Source: Microplitis mediator (taxonomy: Eukaryota; Arthropoda; Insecta; Hymenoptera; Braconidae). From it: a DNA stretch of 64,000 bases. The stretch covers positions 1,178,001 to 1,242,000 of the forward strand of contig NC_079978.1 in assembly GCF_029852145.1 (NCBI RefSeq). Direction: 5' to 3'. The notes beneath the pieces were generated by a model, which was given only the letters and a program-made list of their open reading frames with translations, was not told where the DNA came from and made no database searches. The first letter of the stretch is position 1. Each line of letters opens with the position of its first letter. A program made the position numbers and the translations under genes. This document shows, in pieces, positions 45,912 through 57,408 of the stretch.

Positions 45912-48900
45912 CTGAAATAATTATTTTAAATTATAATTAAAAAAAAAAATCACAGTGCTTTTGTGAAATGTATAATAAAGTTGTAAAACATTTAATAGCT
46001 GGAGTTTGGTAGTTTTGCTCTGGAAATTTATAGAGTGGGTACAATAGCAAGTTTGAAGGCCATCAGAGACAAGGATCGGACGGTAAATTGTTCAAGGATC
46101 CTTTGGGTATCGAGGGTCAGCTTGAAAACTAGCTTAGGTACTTACTTGTTGTACGGACGATTGCCCCACATGTGAGCAAAACTGTTGACGAGGAAGGTTG
46201 CATTCAGCAACCACACATACCGAATAATTACAGCTCTGAAGCTTATGGACCAGCTTTCATTCCAACAGTAAACAGGGATCAGTGTTGGCAACACAAAGGC
46301 CAAAAATAGCATGATTGGAGTGTAATACCTTCAAAAGTTCAATAGACATAATTTAAATATTCAAACGAAAGTTTTTATTTACTATTTTGCAAGTATATAA
46401 ATTGCATACTTGTCAAAAAATTTGATAACTGGATCACTCTTGACATCACTCATGTCAATTTTACTTCCGTATTTAATAACTGCTGGGTGTCTGCGCATCA
46501 TAAGCCAACCGACGTGTGAAAAAAAGAACCCACGGTTTGAATTATGAGGATCGGCGTGAGTTTCAGTGTATCGATGATGAGTTCTGTGATCGCGAATCCA
46601 TTTTGACATGTGTGTCTGAAATAAAACCCAATAAAAACTTGAGTAATTTTTAGGGATAAATTAAAATAAAACGCAATCGATAATTATCAGTAAAGTTTAA
46701 AAAAATAAAATAAATCAATAGATAGAAATTTCGACTTTCTTTTCGCTGTGTCAGTAATTCACAATCAGTTTGATGAAAAAAAAATTTTAAGATTTTCTTT
46801 GATCCATTCTTTGTAAAGAACTGAAAAGTTTATCGTCCGATTTTGAAAGATTTTTATCTCACTTATATTTTGTCATCTTTCTCAGTCTCACATTCGATGA
46901 AAACTTTTCAGCTGATTGCAAGGATTTGAAAAACTCGTTATCCGCCATAGCAATTTGCCAAAGTTTATTTACTTTTACAAAAGCCATGCAGTATTTGGCA
47001 TGTGTACAAAGCAGATATCAGTTTAACATAAATATACTTCACTTGTGGCTGCTGGACGATGCAACCTTACGATAAACTGGTAAAGTATATTTACTGTGTA
47101 AGCCACAACCTTAGGTCAGCCAGTAGAACTTTGTTACAAGGAAAACATATGGAAACTGACCAAGTACTTTGTAGCTAAGGGAGAAATCCTTTCTGAAAAT
47201 TTCACGTAATTATTCCGAGAGTACGTTCAAAGCTTTCAAAGTCTTCTGTCGCATAAATCTAAAAATAAATACTTTTAGCAAAAGTACAGGAAAAATTCTA
47301 AAACCACGGTCGGAATCTGGGACATTCAAATTATTTAATTTCCAACATTCTTCGATGAATTCCTAGGTCTTAAAAAATTCAAATAAAAAAAAAATTAAAC
47401 CGCTGATACATTTTTATCCCTTTTCTTGGTTCAGTTTAATTAAAGTATCGGATAAACATGGAAAAATATTTCGTTTCATTGAGTTAAAAAGTTGATAAAT
47501 TAAAATTTAAACGATGAAATTATTTTTATTATTTTTAAAACTTTTTTAATTATAAATTCATTTGAGTTTTACAAACATCATCATAATAACGATTGCTGAG
47601 CAAACTTTTTTATTAACATCACTTAGACTTATAATGAAGCGAGTTTTACTTACAACCAACTAAATTTATTGTAGCGCATATAAAATATTTACAAAATAAA
47701 ATTTTAAATTCAATTAACAAAGGTAGGAACAACTTCCATGTCTGCGTTGTGTAACTGCAGTCTTAATTATCTCCAGCAATCGAAATTATTAACCCATTAC
47801 AGTAAACGCTTGTCAGATCGATGCCGAAAATTAGCTCAGTTACTATCTAAACTCTATAGTGAATGTATCCAGCGCAATGTTCATAGATTGGTATATAACT
47901 CTGGTTTCTAAAATCCTTTGTACAATTTTGTTTGTAGCGTCATCAAAATCGTCAAATGTCTAGTTATCAAGCCCTCATAATATTTAATGCACTCTACAAT
48001 GTCACTATTCAAGTTTATACAAATAACAACTTGTTAAAATGTCAATTTATCAAACAACATTTTGTGCTGCTCTGATAATGACATTATTACTAATTCCTTT
48101 TGACTCATACGATGTTTGTATAATGAAATAACGACTATTGCATTTATGATTATGAGAATTGAGTAAGCGCATTATATGTGAAGAGTAAAAGAGGTATTTG
48201 TTCGTGCAGATCGAGTTTATTCCGCGTGTGCACACGTAAGCAATTGAGGTAAAACATATCGCGGTTACCCGCCCATAGTAATATACTATTGTAACCAATA
48301 TTTGTTTGCTTCGACTCGCGAAATTGCACGTACGATACCATGATTCTCCCTCTTGTTTTCTGATACAGTCTATGTGCAAGAGTGTGTGTCTGTGTGTGTG
48401 TGTGTGTTAGTATCAGAATAGTCCAAAGTGGGTAAAGGGGTGAACCCAGTAATTCGCTTCGGTTTGCAACCCCTCTACCTATTTCCGATACGTGTGTACG
48501 ATAACGTCTTACTCCCTTTACGTCGCGCCCTGTCCCACCTCCATCTCGGTCCACTCGGCATTTCTTGCCCTGTTACTGAAATAGCCTCCAGCTTCAGATA
48601 CATCTCTACAATTTCCTGCATTTTATTCATCCGAGTCTTCTTTTTTTATTTATTTTTCCAGGTATTATTTTTATAAGTGCATTGCTATTTATAAAACTTT
48701 TTAAAACAAATGGAAAATTGATGTTTGCCATTTTATATCTTTGTTTAATCTATATTTGTAATAGAAGTGATGTGATTTATTATTTAACTGATGAATAAAA
48801 TAGTATTACGAAGAGCTTAGTTAATAGGTCAAACGTTCAATCCAGAAATAGTTGATCGATCAAATTTGTAAATACACTTTGGATATTTTATTCGAAATTT

Positions 48901-51900
48901 TGGAGCTATCAAACTTGTCATTTGTAATTAAACGAGTTTATTTTCGATTATATGCAATTGTTCAGAATTTAAACGAGCATTTATATAAATTTGTTATGAG
49001 CGTTTCGGAGAGTTTCATTTAATATTAAATTTACATTTAAATAATCCAAAGATCTGGTGGTTAAAAATTGATGATTTCAAAATAAAATTTATTAAAAATT
49101 GAAAGTTTATCATTATTAATATTTAAAAAAAAAACATAAATAAGTCAGTTATTACGTGGATATTATTACGTTCATTGGCAATTTGCACAGTTGGAACACA
49201 AATTATCTTCGTGGCCTGGTCGAATATCGATATTTATCACGAAAACTTGAGTAGTCACATGGGAGATCAGGTTTGTACGGTGAAATTAAATTGCCTGATT
49301 AGTCTGGAGTCACACATACGCACTAAGTTTTGTTCACGGAGTAATTTTGTGTCGGGATGTCGTCGGTAAAAAATTTTGCCTAATTTCGAACTTTACAGTG
49401 ATTTTAATCACTAGAGCAATAGTTGAATAATATTTTACGTATAAAAAGATGAAAGAAGTGAGTAGCGATGGATTAGGAAGAGGTGGGAAAGTTGGTGGAA
49501 GAGTCGAGGGTGGAAAACTGGAAAACTGTAGAGTTGTAGAGCTAGAGCGCTGGAGTAGGTGGTATACGTAAAGTGAGATAGGTCGTCGTGCAAATCCCAG
49601 AGCGGATAATCCAACCACAGACTCTAGGCTCCAGAGAAATGGCAAAGGCGAAGAAGAAGAAAAAGAAGAAGAAAAAAACAAAAATAAGAGAAAAATGTAA
49701 GAGGATGAAAATAGTGCTTAGCAGACCAATCGAAGCATCACATTCAAATCCACTCTTTATAAAATCATTATTGGATTTCGTTAAACACCGGATTATCTCT
49801 TTGATTACTGTTTATAAGCTTTAAGACGATGAAATATAATAAAAGTTCTTAAAAATAAAACTGAGAAGTAAGAAAAATTAAAAAAAAAAAAAGGAAAAGA
49901 CAATTGAAAAGTGAGGGGGATATGGATGGAGATAATATGTGAATATATAAAAGAATAAAAGTATGTAACTGGAGCAAGTGGCATCGAGATGTACTTAAAG
50001 TTTTAAACTTTCGACGTTTAAAAATATAAAGAGATAGAAATGTGACTGGCTATGAGAGGCTATACTTGAAGGAAATAATGTATATATCGAGTGGAATAGA
50101 GTACAAGTTGCTTCCTTTTCTGGAAAATAACGTCTTTCACTTTTCTCAAGACCGCATGATTGGAAAAGTCGAACGTAACCAAGTTTTTATTATCACGTTC
50201 AATTAAATAACTTCCACATAGTTGATGATTTTTGTCACTCTAAATAGTCTTACTACATAAATATATATAAATTAAAATTATCTGTTCACATGAATAAATT
50301 TTATTAAGTTTGTAAAAGTAAGTTATAAATATATTAATTTGAATAACTTTTCGACTTTGTTAGTTAGTTATGGTAATTGTTAAAGTAGTACTCACTTGCC
50401 CAGCCATGCAGTAAAGATATGCCAGCAATATTCTGAGAGGTACTTTTGCTGAGTAACTCCTGTGTGCCCATAGTCGATGTGCTCCACCAGTGATTCCCAC
50501 GCCCGCGGCTATTCCATAAAGTGGACCTGAAAAAAATAAATTTAACATATATCCTAATTTTTTTTTTTATTTTTTTCATCAATTAAAACTAATTTTTTCC
50601 TTCGCTCTACATCCGAAACTTGAACTAATTTAGTCGGACTAAAAATTTGGGTCAATTGGTCAGTTAAGAATCATTAAGAAAAAATTAAAGGCGTTCATCA
50701 GGATTTTCTTGATACTCGATCACGTCCCACGTTTAAGTAGTCACAATCAGCTATCCACGACCTAACGTAATATAATGACACTGCTTGACCTGTCATTGGC
50801 CCATTTTATATCACCGCACCCTCTACCGATCGATTATTGTTACGTTGATAGAAGATAAAAAAAGCATCGACACTATCAATTATTCACCTGAAAGTGATTT
50901 ATAAAATTACATCGATAATCTGATGATTACACAGAAAAAAAGAATTTTCTTGGCGCAAGAAATATTTTGTATGATGAATTGAAGACAAAAATTTTTCTTG
51001 GCTCAAGAATTTTTTTCTCGCCTAAAAAATTTTTTTCTTGTTCCGAGAAAATTTTTTCTTATCCCAAAAAAAGTTTTGTTTTCACTTTATAATACAAAAA
51101 ATTTCTTGGGTCAAGTAAAAATTTTCTTAGAACAAGAAAAAATTTTTTGCGCCAAGAAATCCTTTTTTTCTGTGTACTTATTAAAAATGAGGAATTACAT
51201 TATTGATTTGATGATGACGTAAAACGTATTTCTTTACGTACATTTATTGTTATATTTCGTTATTTATATATGTCTGGATAATATAAAGACTGTTGTGTAA
51301 TAATTTTCGAAGGAGACTTTTATAACAAGTAATTCCTTTGAAAATTTGTCTCTTCGGAAAAGTGATGGGATATTCAAGAGCGATTTCCGGGCTCCATTTC
51401 AAGCAATGCAAAAAAGATACTCACGGAGATCTAGATGAAGATGGAAATAAGGAAATGGTTGGAGAGAAAAATAGATAGTGGAAGTATAAATATAAAGAGC
51501 GTTGCTTTTGGTGCATCTTAAAATATATGTGTTATACATATGTATGAATGTATAGTTGTTAAGATTTTGCGTATGCTGTACACGTACATGTTGACGAGAG
51601 TATTGGAAGGTACTGTGTGCAGATAGTGAGTAAGAGAACAAGGAGAGAAAGAGAAAACTGTGAGGGAAATCCGTGAGATAAATAGAGATGCAGAATAGGT
51701 GTAGATGAGAAAGAGAAAGAGGAAAGGAAAGAGAGTGATACGAGTTGGCAGCCTCATTTTCTTTAAATGTATTCCTCACGTTCCTCCAGGGAATGATGTA
51801 TTTTACGAATGCGTTTCTCGTTTCAACCTCTATGCAGGACTTTAGTCACGTGGACTTTACTGTCTTGGGTTTTAAAGGAAATAAGCTAAAAAAAGTTTTG

Positions 51901-52194
51901 TTGGGATTGAGGAATTCAATGTTTAATTTTATTTTTATTTTATCAAAGGTGATAATTTTATTTTTAAGTAAATTTATTTACTGAATATCCATGTCCACAG
52001 TTTTGCTTCATGGCATTTTGTTGCAAATGAATAAAAAGCAAATATATGAAGTATCAGAATCCCAATTATATTTCGCCAGATTAAAGGTTGCTCGGCTGCT
52101 GGTTCATCCACTGCTGAAATTGGTTCCACGGTGATTTCATTTACAGGTTTTTTTTTAGGCGGCTCTTCAAATTGTGTTACCGTTGATGTGTACA
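45623..52194 (-). CDS. Acyl-CoA delta-9-type fatty acid desaturase (five coding exons)
   Basis: The product is an ER-membrane diiron enzyme that inserts a cis double bond into fatty acyl-CoA, using oxygen and electrons from cytochrome b5. In insects paralogues serve membrane lipids or make hydrocarbons and pheromones. The coding sequence joins 52194-51982, 50526-50396, 46615-46410, 46328-46146 and 45911-45623. With the inferred split start codon it is 340 residues, at the short end for insect desaturases. Seen: histidine boxes HRLWAH (88-93), HRTHH (125-129) and HNYHH (265-269), plus NSFAH (232-236), so all expected metal ligands are kept. Hydrophobic segments at about 42-58 and 70-86, with two more in the fourth exon, give the usual four-helix topology. 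Departures from the usual family sequence are ETHADPHN for ETDADPHN and KVPLR for KWPLR. No frameshift or internal stop is seen, so it looks functional. Substrate and double-bond position cannot be read from sequence. Confidence 0.93.
46146..46328 (-). CDS. Desaturase coding exon 4 (helices 3 and 4, NSxAH motif)
   Basis: It starts after a weak acceptor, acttttgaag, completing the Lys codon and continuing YYTPIMLFLAFVLP. It includes LLNATFLVNSFAHMWG and ends at donor gtaagt (46145), two bases into a Lys codon. Intron 3 is only 81 bp. The acceptor has little pyrimidine tract, but the frame and homology fit exactly. Confidence 0.92.
46410..46615 (-). CDS. Desaturase coding exon 3 (second histidine box)
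   Basis: It starts after ttatttcag in phase 0 (THMSKWIRDHRTHHRYTE), followed by the conserved RGFFFSHVGWL. It ends two bases into a Lys codon at donor gtatgc (46409). Intron 2 before it is 3780 bp. Confidence 0.95.
46616..50395 (-). other. Desaturase intron 2 (3780 bp)
   Basis: It has gt-ag ends and no coding exon. It contains a (GT)n tract at 48381-48407 and an aag/aaa-rich tract at about 49645-49680. Frames of 64-134 codons inside it show no recognised motif. Confidence 0.85.
48381..48407. repeat. (GT)n microsatellite
   Basis: About 13 GT units with one interruption (gtgtgtgtctgtgtgtgtg), inside desaturase intron 2. Confidence 0.9.
50396..50526 (-). CDS. Desaturase coding exon 2 (first histidine box)
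   Basis: It starts after ttttttttcag and completes the Ser codon (SPLYGIAAGVGITGGAH), carrying HRLWAH and HRSYSAKVPLR. It ends with CMAGQ exactly in phase at donor gtgagt (50395). Confidence 0.95.
50930..51174. mobile_element. MITE, CACAGAAAAAA family, inside desaturase intron 1
   Basis: It is 245 bp, flanked by TA (50928-50929, 51175-51176), with ends CACAGAAAAAAAG and ctttttttctgtg. The body is repeated cttgg(c/g)(g/t)caagaa and aagaaaaaattttttctt palindromes. It lies in the 1455-bp intron between coding exons 1 and 2. Confidence 0.85.
51600..51735. repeat. Purine-rich (GA) tract in desaturase intron 1
   Basis: The plus strand is strongly A/G biased (gagagaaagagaaaactg, gaaagagaaagaggaaagg), so the transcribed intron is pyrimidine-rich here. 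There is no exact repeat unit. Confidence 0.5.
51982..52194 (-). CDS. Desaturase coding exon 1 (N-terminus, first membrane helix)
   Basis: It follows acceptor ttatgttccag and opens with TG TAC ACA, so the first codon is completed by the previous exon; if that base is A the codon is ATG. In the unspliced DNA this codon is GTG and an in-frame TGA lies 18 nt upstream. The residues run from YTSTVTQFEEPP through the conserved LIWRNIIG to KLWTWIF. It ends one base into a Ser codon at donor gtaaat (51981). Confidence 0.88.
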
Positions 52195-54034
52195 CTGGAA
52201 CATAATAAATTCAATTACATTAAAAAAACAATATAATAATTAAATTTAAAACGCTGCTATACTTTTTAAAAGTAATTATTTTCTTTCTGATCCCTGTAAT
52301 TAATTTAAAAATCGGGTTAATTGTATTACACATTGCAAACTTTTAAATTTATTTGTAAGAAGGGAAAAAAACGGAGCCGAAATGAATTTTAATTGTTGTT
52401 TAAATCAATTGTTATAAAAGTTCAATGGGACTATTTTCTTAGAGTAATATCTCAAAATAATTACAGTTCTCTTGAAAGTTTTTGAAATTACGACAAAACC
52501 TCTGGCAAAAGTTTGTCCCGACGAGTTTGAAATTAGGTTTTTCTTTTAATCAAGGTAAAACCGTTTCTATGAAAGATACAGAGTAAAGAGAGACAGAATA
52601 ATAAAACTAGTAGTGAAAACTGTCGGACATTCAAAAAGTGTAATAAATTTTCTAGAGCACATAGTCTAACACTCTGGCCGTTAAAGCGTTAACGAAGCCG
52701 ACATTATGCAATCCCTCGTTGCTCTGCTCTGCTCTGTTCTGCATACCATCTCCACACTGGCTTCTACTATTATATATATATAGCTATTATATATATATAT
52801 AGCTATTATGTGTGTAGTAGCTGCTTTAGCCTTTAATGCGCCTCAAGCTCCACGTTCATCTTTACTTTTCGCATATACATCTATCCATATATATACATTA
52901 CGTGATGTTATGCTCAAAATGTCGTTGAGCCGTGGTCCGTTCTCTCGTTCCATATCATATGTAATCTCACCTACACATTTTCACCCCAAATATTCCTGAC
53001 TCAAGGGCCTCTACTCTGTGATGGTCTTCCGGTGGAGTTTGCCCGCTGGGGCTAGTTACAAGTGTTTGCTCAGAGACGTACATTATACATATACATATAC
53101 ATATATATCATCACGAATGTTTAACCTTTGACATTACAAATACTGTAGAAACTCCGTGAGGTCATGAGTCATGTGGTTTCTTGACAAACAATCCTTTCAT
53201 ATTTCACTATTTGTTATAACTTTTTTTTTTATGTTTTAGTTTCGTCAATAAAAATTTTCTCAGGTCAAATTTTAAAGGATACTTCAATTTCATTTTGAAA
53301 ATAATAACTATTATTTTTTGTAAATAGTACTTGAGTTTTCTTAAATTCTTAATTGCAAGATTTGGAAAAAAAAAAAAAATGAAACTAGATATAGTGTAAT
53401 AGTAAAAAGTTCTTTATGAAGTTGAATTTTTTATTTTTTCTGCAGCTCGGAAGTACTTTTTATTGTATTTGTTTGAAGCTAGTTCTTTTACGATTATTGA
53501 AGAGTCTTTAGTGGGTTTATAAGAATTTTAATTAATATTAAATTCTCGTGTAATACGAAATGAAACTTTATAACAAGAAAGTGGTCGTTAAACCGGAAAT
53601 TTTCCATTTCTATATTTTATAAGTAATTCGCATATTCTGAGGAATGAGAACATATTGGTATAATGTTATATATAACATCAAGTTTTTCGTTGTTGGGAAT
53701 TGGATTTTAAACTAATCTAATGGTTAGTACGTGCTCGCGTATTAAAATGAAATATAGTAATGAACCATGAACTTGCATAATCGAACTTCTTGTTCATTGA
53801 ACTTTGATTGTATCTTGGCAAGTTTGTTTGTCTGCACGCTTCGAGTCACTTCAGCTTCAACTTTAGTCCGATAAAATTTTATATATTCTCATATTATAGA
53901 CCATTACGCGTAATATATGTCGTTCAACTATCGATTATATCGAAACTAATATCTGTTATTAACATATCGAATATGTCTATTATTATTATTCATTACAATT
54001 ATTTATAGAGCTTCTGATGCAAATACATTAATTA

Positions 54035-54783
54035 GGGGAGGGTGGGGCAGAGCGGCCCCCCTGAAATTTTGACCAAAAAAAAAATTTTTTTTTTTCGACT
54101 AATTACTATAAATCTGATATGTTTGCGCATTTTTACCCCTACGCATGACATTTAGGGCAAAATGGACAAGCCCAAAATTTTGAAAAAGTGATTTTTTCAT
54201 ATTTTTATCGTCAAATTAAAAAAAAATTGTTATAATTCCACATTTCTAGCCCTACGCATAACACCTGGGGCAAAATGGACCAGCCGAAACTTCCGAAAAA
54301 ATTATTTTTTCATATTTTTCGGCCGTTTCTCTATGGAAGAGGCAAATTTGGTCACTAAAAATTTATAAAAATGAAATTTTTTTTTTTAGTTGATAAATTT
54401 TTGAAATAAAGTAAAATTATAGAATTGATTTTTTTTTTTATTAAATAACAATTAGTAATTAAGGTAATCGAGAGTGAACGATTTTTTACGCTTTAAAAAA
54501 TTTTTTTCGAGTAATATAAAACCAAAAATAGTTGTCAAGAGAAAGAAATACATTCTTAATGATGAAAACAATTTAAAAAAAAAAAAAAACGAAAAAAAAA
54601 ATTTTTTTATCACTTTTTGAAGGGGGGCCGCTCTGCCCCACAAAAAAAAAAAAATTTTTTTCAGAATTTTGGCAAAATGTCCATAAATTTGTTCGAAATA
54701 GGACAAAAGTAAAGTGATCTTATGGTTGAAAGCCACAAAAAATAATTATTGGCTTAGGGGGGCCGCTCTGCCCCACCCTCCCC
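54035..54783 (-). mobile_element. MITE, GGGGAGGGTGGGGCAGAGCGG family, full copy, inverted
   Basis: It is 749 bp, flanked by TA (54033-54034, 54784-54785). It is the reverse complement of the 26.6-kb element over its length, including the internal third end motif (ccgctctgccccac near 54627). Differences are scattered single bases and homopolymer lengths, so both copies are fairly young. Confidence 0.87.
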
Positions 54784-55958
54784 TATATATTTTTTTTTAT
54801 TTGTGTTTCGCAACGGAACACTTTTAGGAATTTTCGGATATTCAGAAGTAAATATTAAAGAATTAAAAATGAATAAAATATGTATATTATTTCCAACTTT
54901 AAATCCTATCGTTGAATAAAAAATAAAGAATGAATATCGATGGACTGCCGCGAGGAATTGCAAAGGGATGTCCAATGAAATAATAGTAGATTATTTTACA
55001 AAAAATATCGGGATGAGGTGAAAGCTTGGATATAAATATATATATAGCTAGGTTTTATACAATGGCTGAGTCCTACTCTGGTACATTTTGTCTTTCTCGA
55101 TTCTGATTCTCACTACACAATATTCCTTTTGGCATCGGGTATATAAATTCTATATGAGAATAATCTCTATGTAAAATCGATATAAATCACTTCAATCAGA
55201 ATTATAGCAACCCATCAGTGAAATTATTATTATTATTATTATAAGAGAAATCCGCGACGATACAAATACTAGATTATTTATATATTTTTTTTAATTCACT
55301 AAATTATGATTAATTTTTCGTTTTTTCAATCTTTTAGCTTTCTACTGTTCATACTTTCGGTTCTAGAAATTCGGGTAACTACTTTCGTTAATTTATTATT
55401 ATGTTAATCTCATTATTTGTTTCACTTCCTGATTTTCGGCTTTCGATTTCTTTAATCTGATTTCATTTTTTTGTAGCGACTTAATTTTTTTTAACGTTTT
55501 AACATTAATATAAATTTAATAAAGTATTCATAGTTTAAATAAAATTAAATTACATCCAAATTTCACTCATAAATTTTGCAAAAGTTGAATTTACATAAAA
55601 ATTCATAGTTTATTTTTATTAATTGCAGTAGCTTATGTCGATAACTTCACATATACAAACCATAAACCGGATTTTTCGCAGTTGAGTGAGTGTACGTCTA
55701 CACACATGAGTTCAAGTTCGTGGACGAGGTTGCAATCTCTCAACGCAATTTATATTAATCGCAGTCGACTTCATTTATTTATTATTTTTTTATCAATCAT
55801 ATTATGTCATTGACTATTTAAGCAAATGAGTTATCGATTTAACACACCAGCAGAACCAATAAAGTCATATTTGATAATAGCCAGTATCGAATTAATTTAC
55901 TGTATAGATTACTAACAAAATTAAAAATTTAACCCAACATCATTCTTATATTCTTATA

Positions 55959-56527
55959 CACTGTAAAAAGAGCGGTGTTAAAAATGGACTCATTTTAACT
56001 ACGCCCGGTGTTAAAATAAAATTACACCGGTGTAGGAGGAGTAATTCACCGGTGTTAAATTGGGGTAGCCGTTGTAAAAGCGGAGTAAAATCGGTGTAAA
56101 AGCAGGGTAACCGGTGTAAAAACGGAATAATATCGGTGTAAAAGCGGGGTAACCGGTGTAAAAGCGGAGTAATACCGGTGTAAAGGCAGGATAAACTGCG
56201 TCCGCTTGGAGTAATAACTTTAAAGATTATAAAACACAAAAAATATCAGTTAGTAGGTAAAAGAGTAGGTAAAAATATTTACAAAGTGAAGTATTTTAAC
56301 AGTGGTAAAGAATATCTACACCGGCGGCAGCGTTATTTTAACACCGGTCTAGAGTATTTACACCGGCAGCGGCGTTATTTTAACACCGGACATTTTTTTT
56401 TAACACCGGTACAGAATATTTACACCGGTGGCGGCGTTATTTTCACACCGCTTTCGGTGTTGAAATTTAACACGGCCGATTTTAACACCTACACCGTTTG
56501 AACTTACCCCGGTGATTTTTTACAGTG
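55959..56527. mobile_element. MITE, CACTGTAAAAA family, with internal tandem arrays
   Basis: It is 569 bp, flanked by TA (55957-55958, 56528-56529), with ends CACTGTAAAAAGAGCGGTGT and its inverse (gattttttacagtg). The left part is a tandem series of accggtgtaaaagcgg-type units of about 22-26 bp (56025-56190). The right part is the inverted series (ttaacaccgg, tttacaccgg) at 56290-56470. The whole could fold into a long hairpin. The frames of 97 and 71 codons across it are incidental. Confidence 0.85.
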
Positions 56528-57205
56528 TAGTTACGTTAATCAGTAATAGCTAAAGAGATTTATAGCTGGCAGTCTATCGAATTTTCAAAACTATAGACGG
56601 AATATTATAATGATTTCATGTTGTTAGGTTCATTATCACCATAAACAATGCAATATGAAATTACGTTATTATTTGAGCCTGAATGAGTATTTTCATCCCA
56701 TCAGAATTCGATTAACCTGTCTATGCAATCAACTATATACAGACACATACGCACACAATTTCTATAATACACATTATTCAGGCTTTTGTTTACGCTCGAA
56801 ATACGTAATCACGCAATCTATTATCACGTTATTTTACATTATCAGTATTATCTATTTACATTTTTTTTTTATTAAATTATACCTATAATTATTTATCATA
56901 TTAACTTTATTTATAACTGACCATTATGTTACTCTAGATTATTATCATGTGAAATAATACGACATAATTATTAAATCAAGTCAACCCCCGATTAATAAAA
57001 AAAAAAGCCCTTGATGAGTTACTTTTGTGTTATGAGTCGCTGTGAGATGAAATTGGGTCCTTTGTAAGGTTCATGTAATCTAATCGGGCCCTTATATCCC
57101 TTCTTTATCAAGTGCTGTTTGAAAATCAGGCGAGCCCGGAAATTATTTTACTAGGGCTTCTAACGTAAATTCAAAAAATAAAATTTGCTCTGGCTCTTCT
57201 CTATA

Positions 57206-57408
57206 CACACAAAAAAAAAAATTCTCGACTGAAGGTAAATATTCTTGATTCAAGAAAATTTTTTTGGAGATCTAAATTTTCTCAGATAAAGCAGAAATCT
57301 TCTCCAACCAAGACGAATTTTCTTGGCTCAAGAAAATCTTGACTTGGTTCCCGAAAACGTTTGTCTTCAAAAATGTTTTCTTGACTCAAGATATCTGTTT
57401 TTTCTGTG
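57206..57408 (-). mobile_element. MITE, CACAGAAAAAA family, uninterrupted copy
   Basis: It is 203 bp, flanked by TA (57204-57205, 57409-57410). Its left end is CACACAAAAAAA (one change) and its right end TTTTTTCTGTG. It is the reverse complement of the 31.8-kb element without that copy's 785-bp insertion, sharing cgaaaacgtttgtcttc and ttctccaaccaagacga. Confidence 0.87.

Noticed and set aside
48050..48676. ORFs of 82-134 codons within desaturase intron 2
   Set aside because: They overlap on both strands, include translation of the (GT)n tract, and lie between two well-defined exons of another gene.
56286..56501. 71-codon plus-strand frame with repeated YFNTG/YLHR units, and the 97-codon minus-strand frame at 55946-56239
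   Set aside because: They are translations of the tandem units inside the CACTGTAAAAA element.
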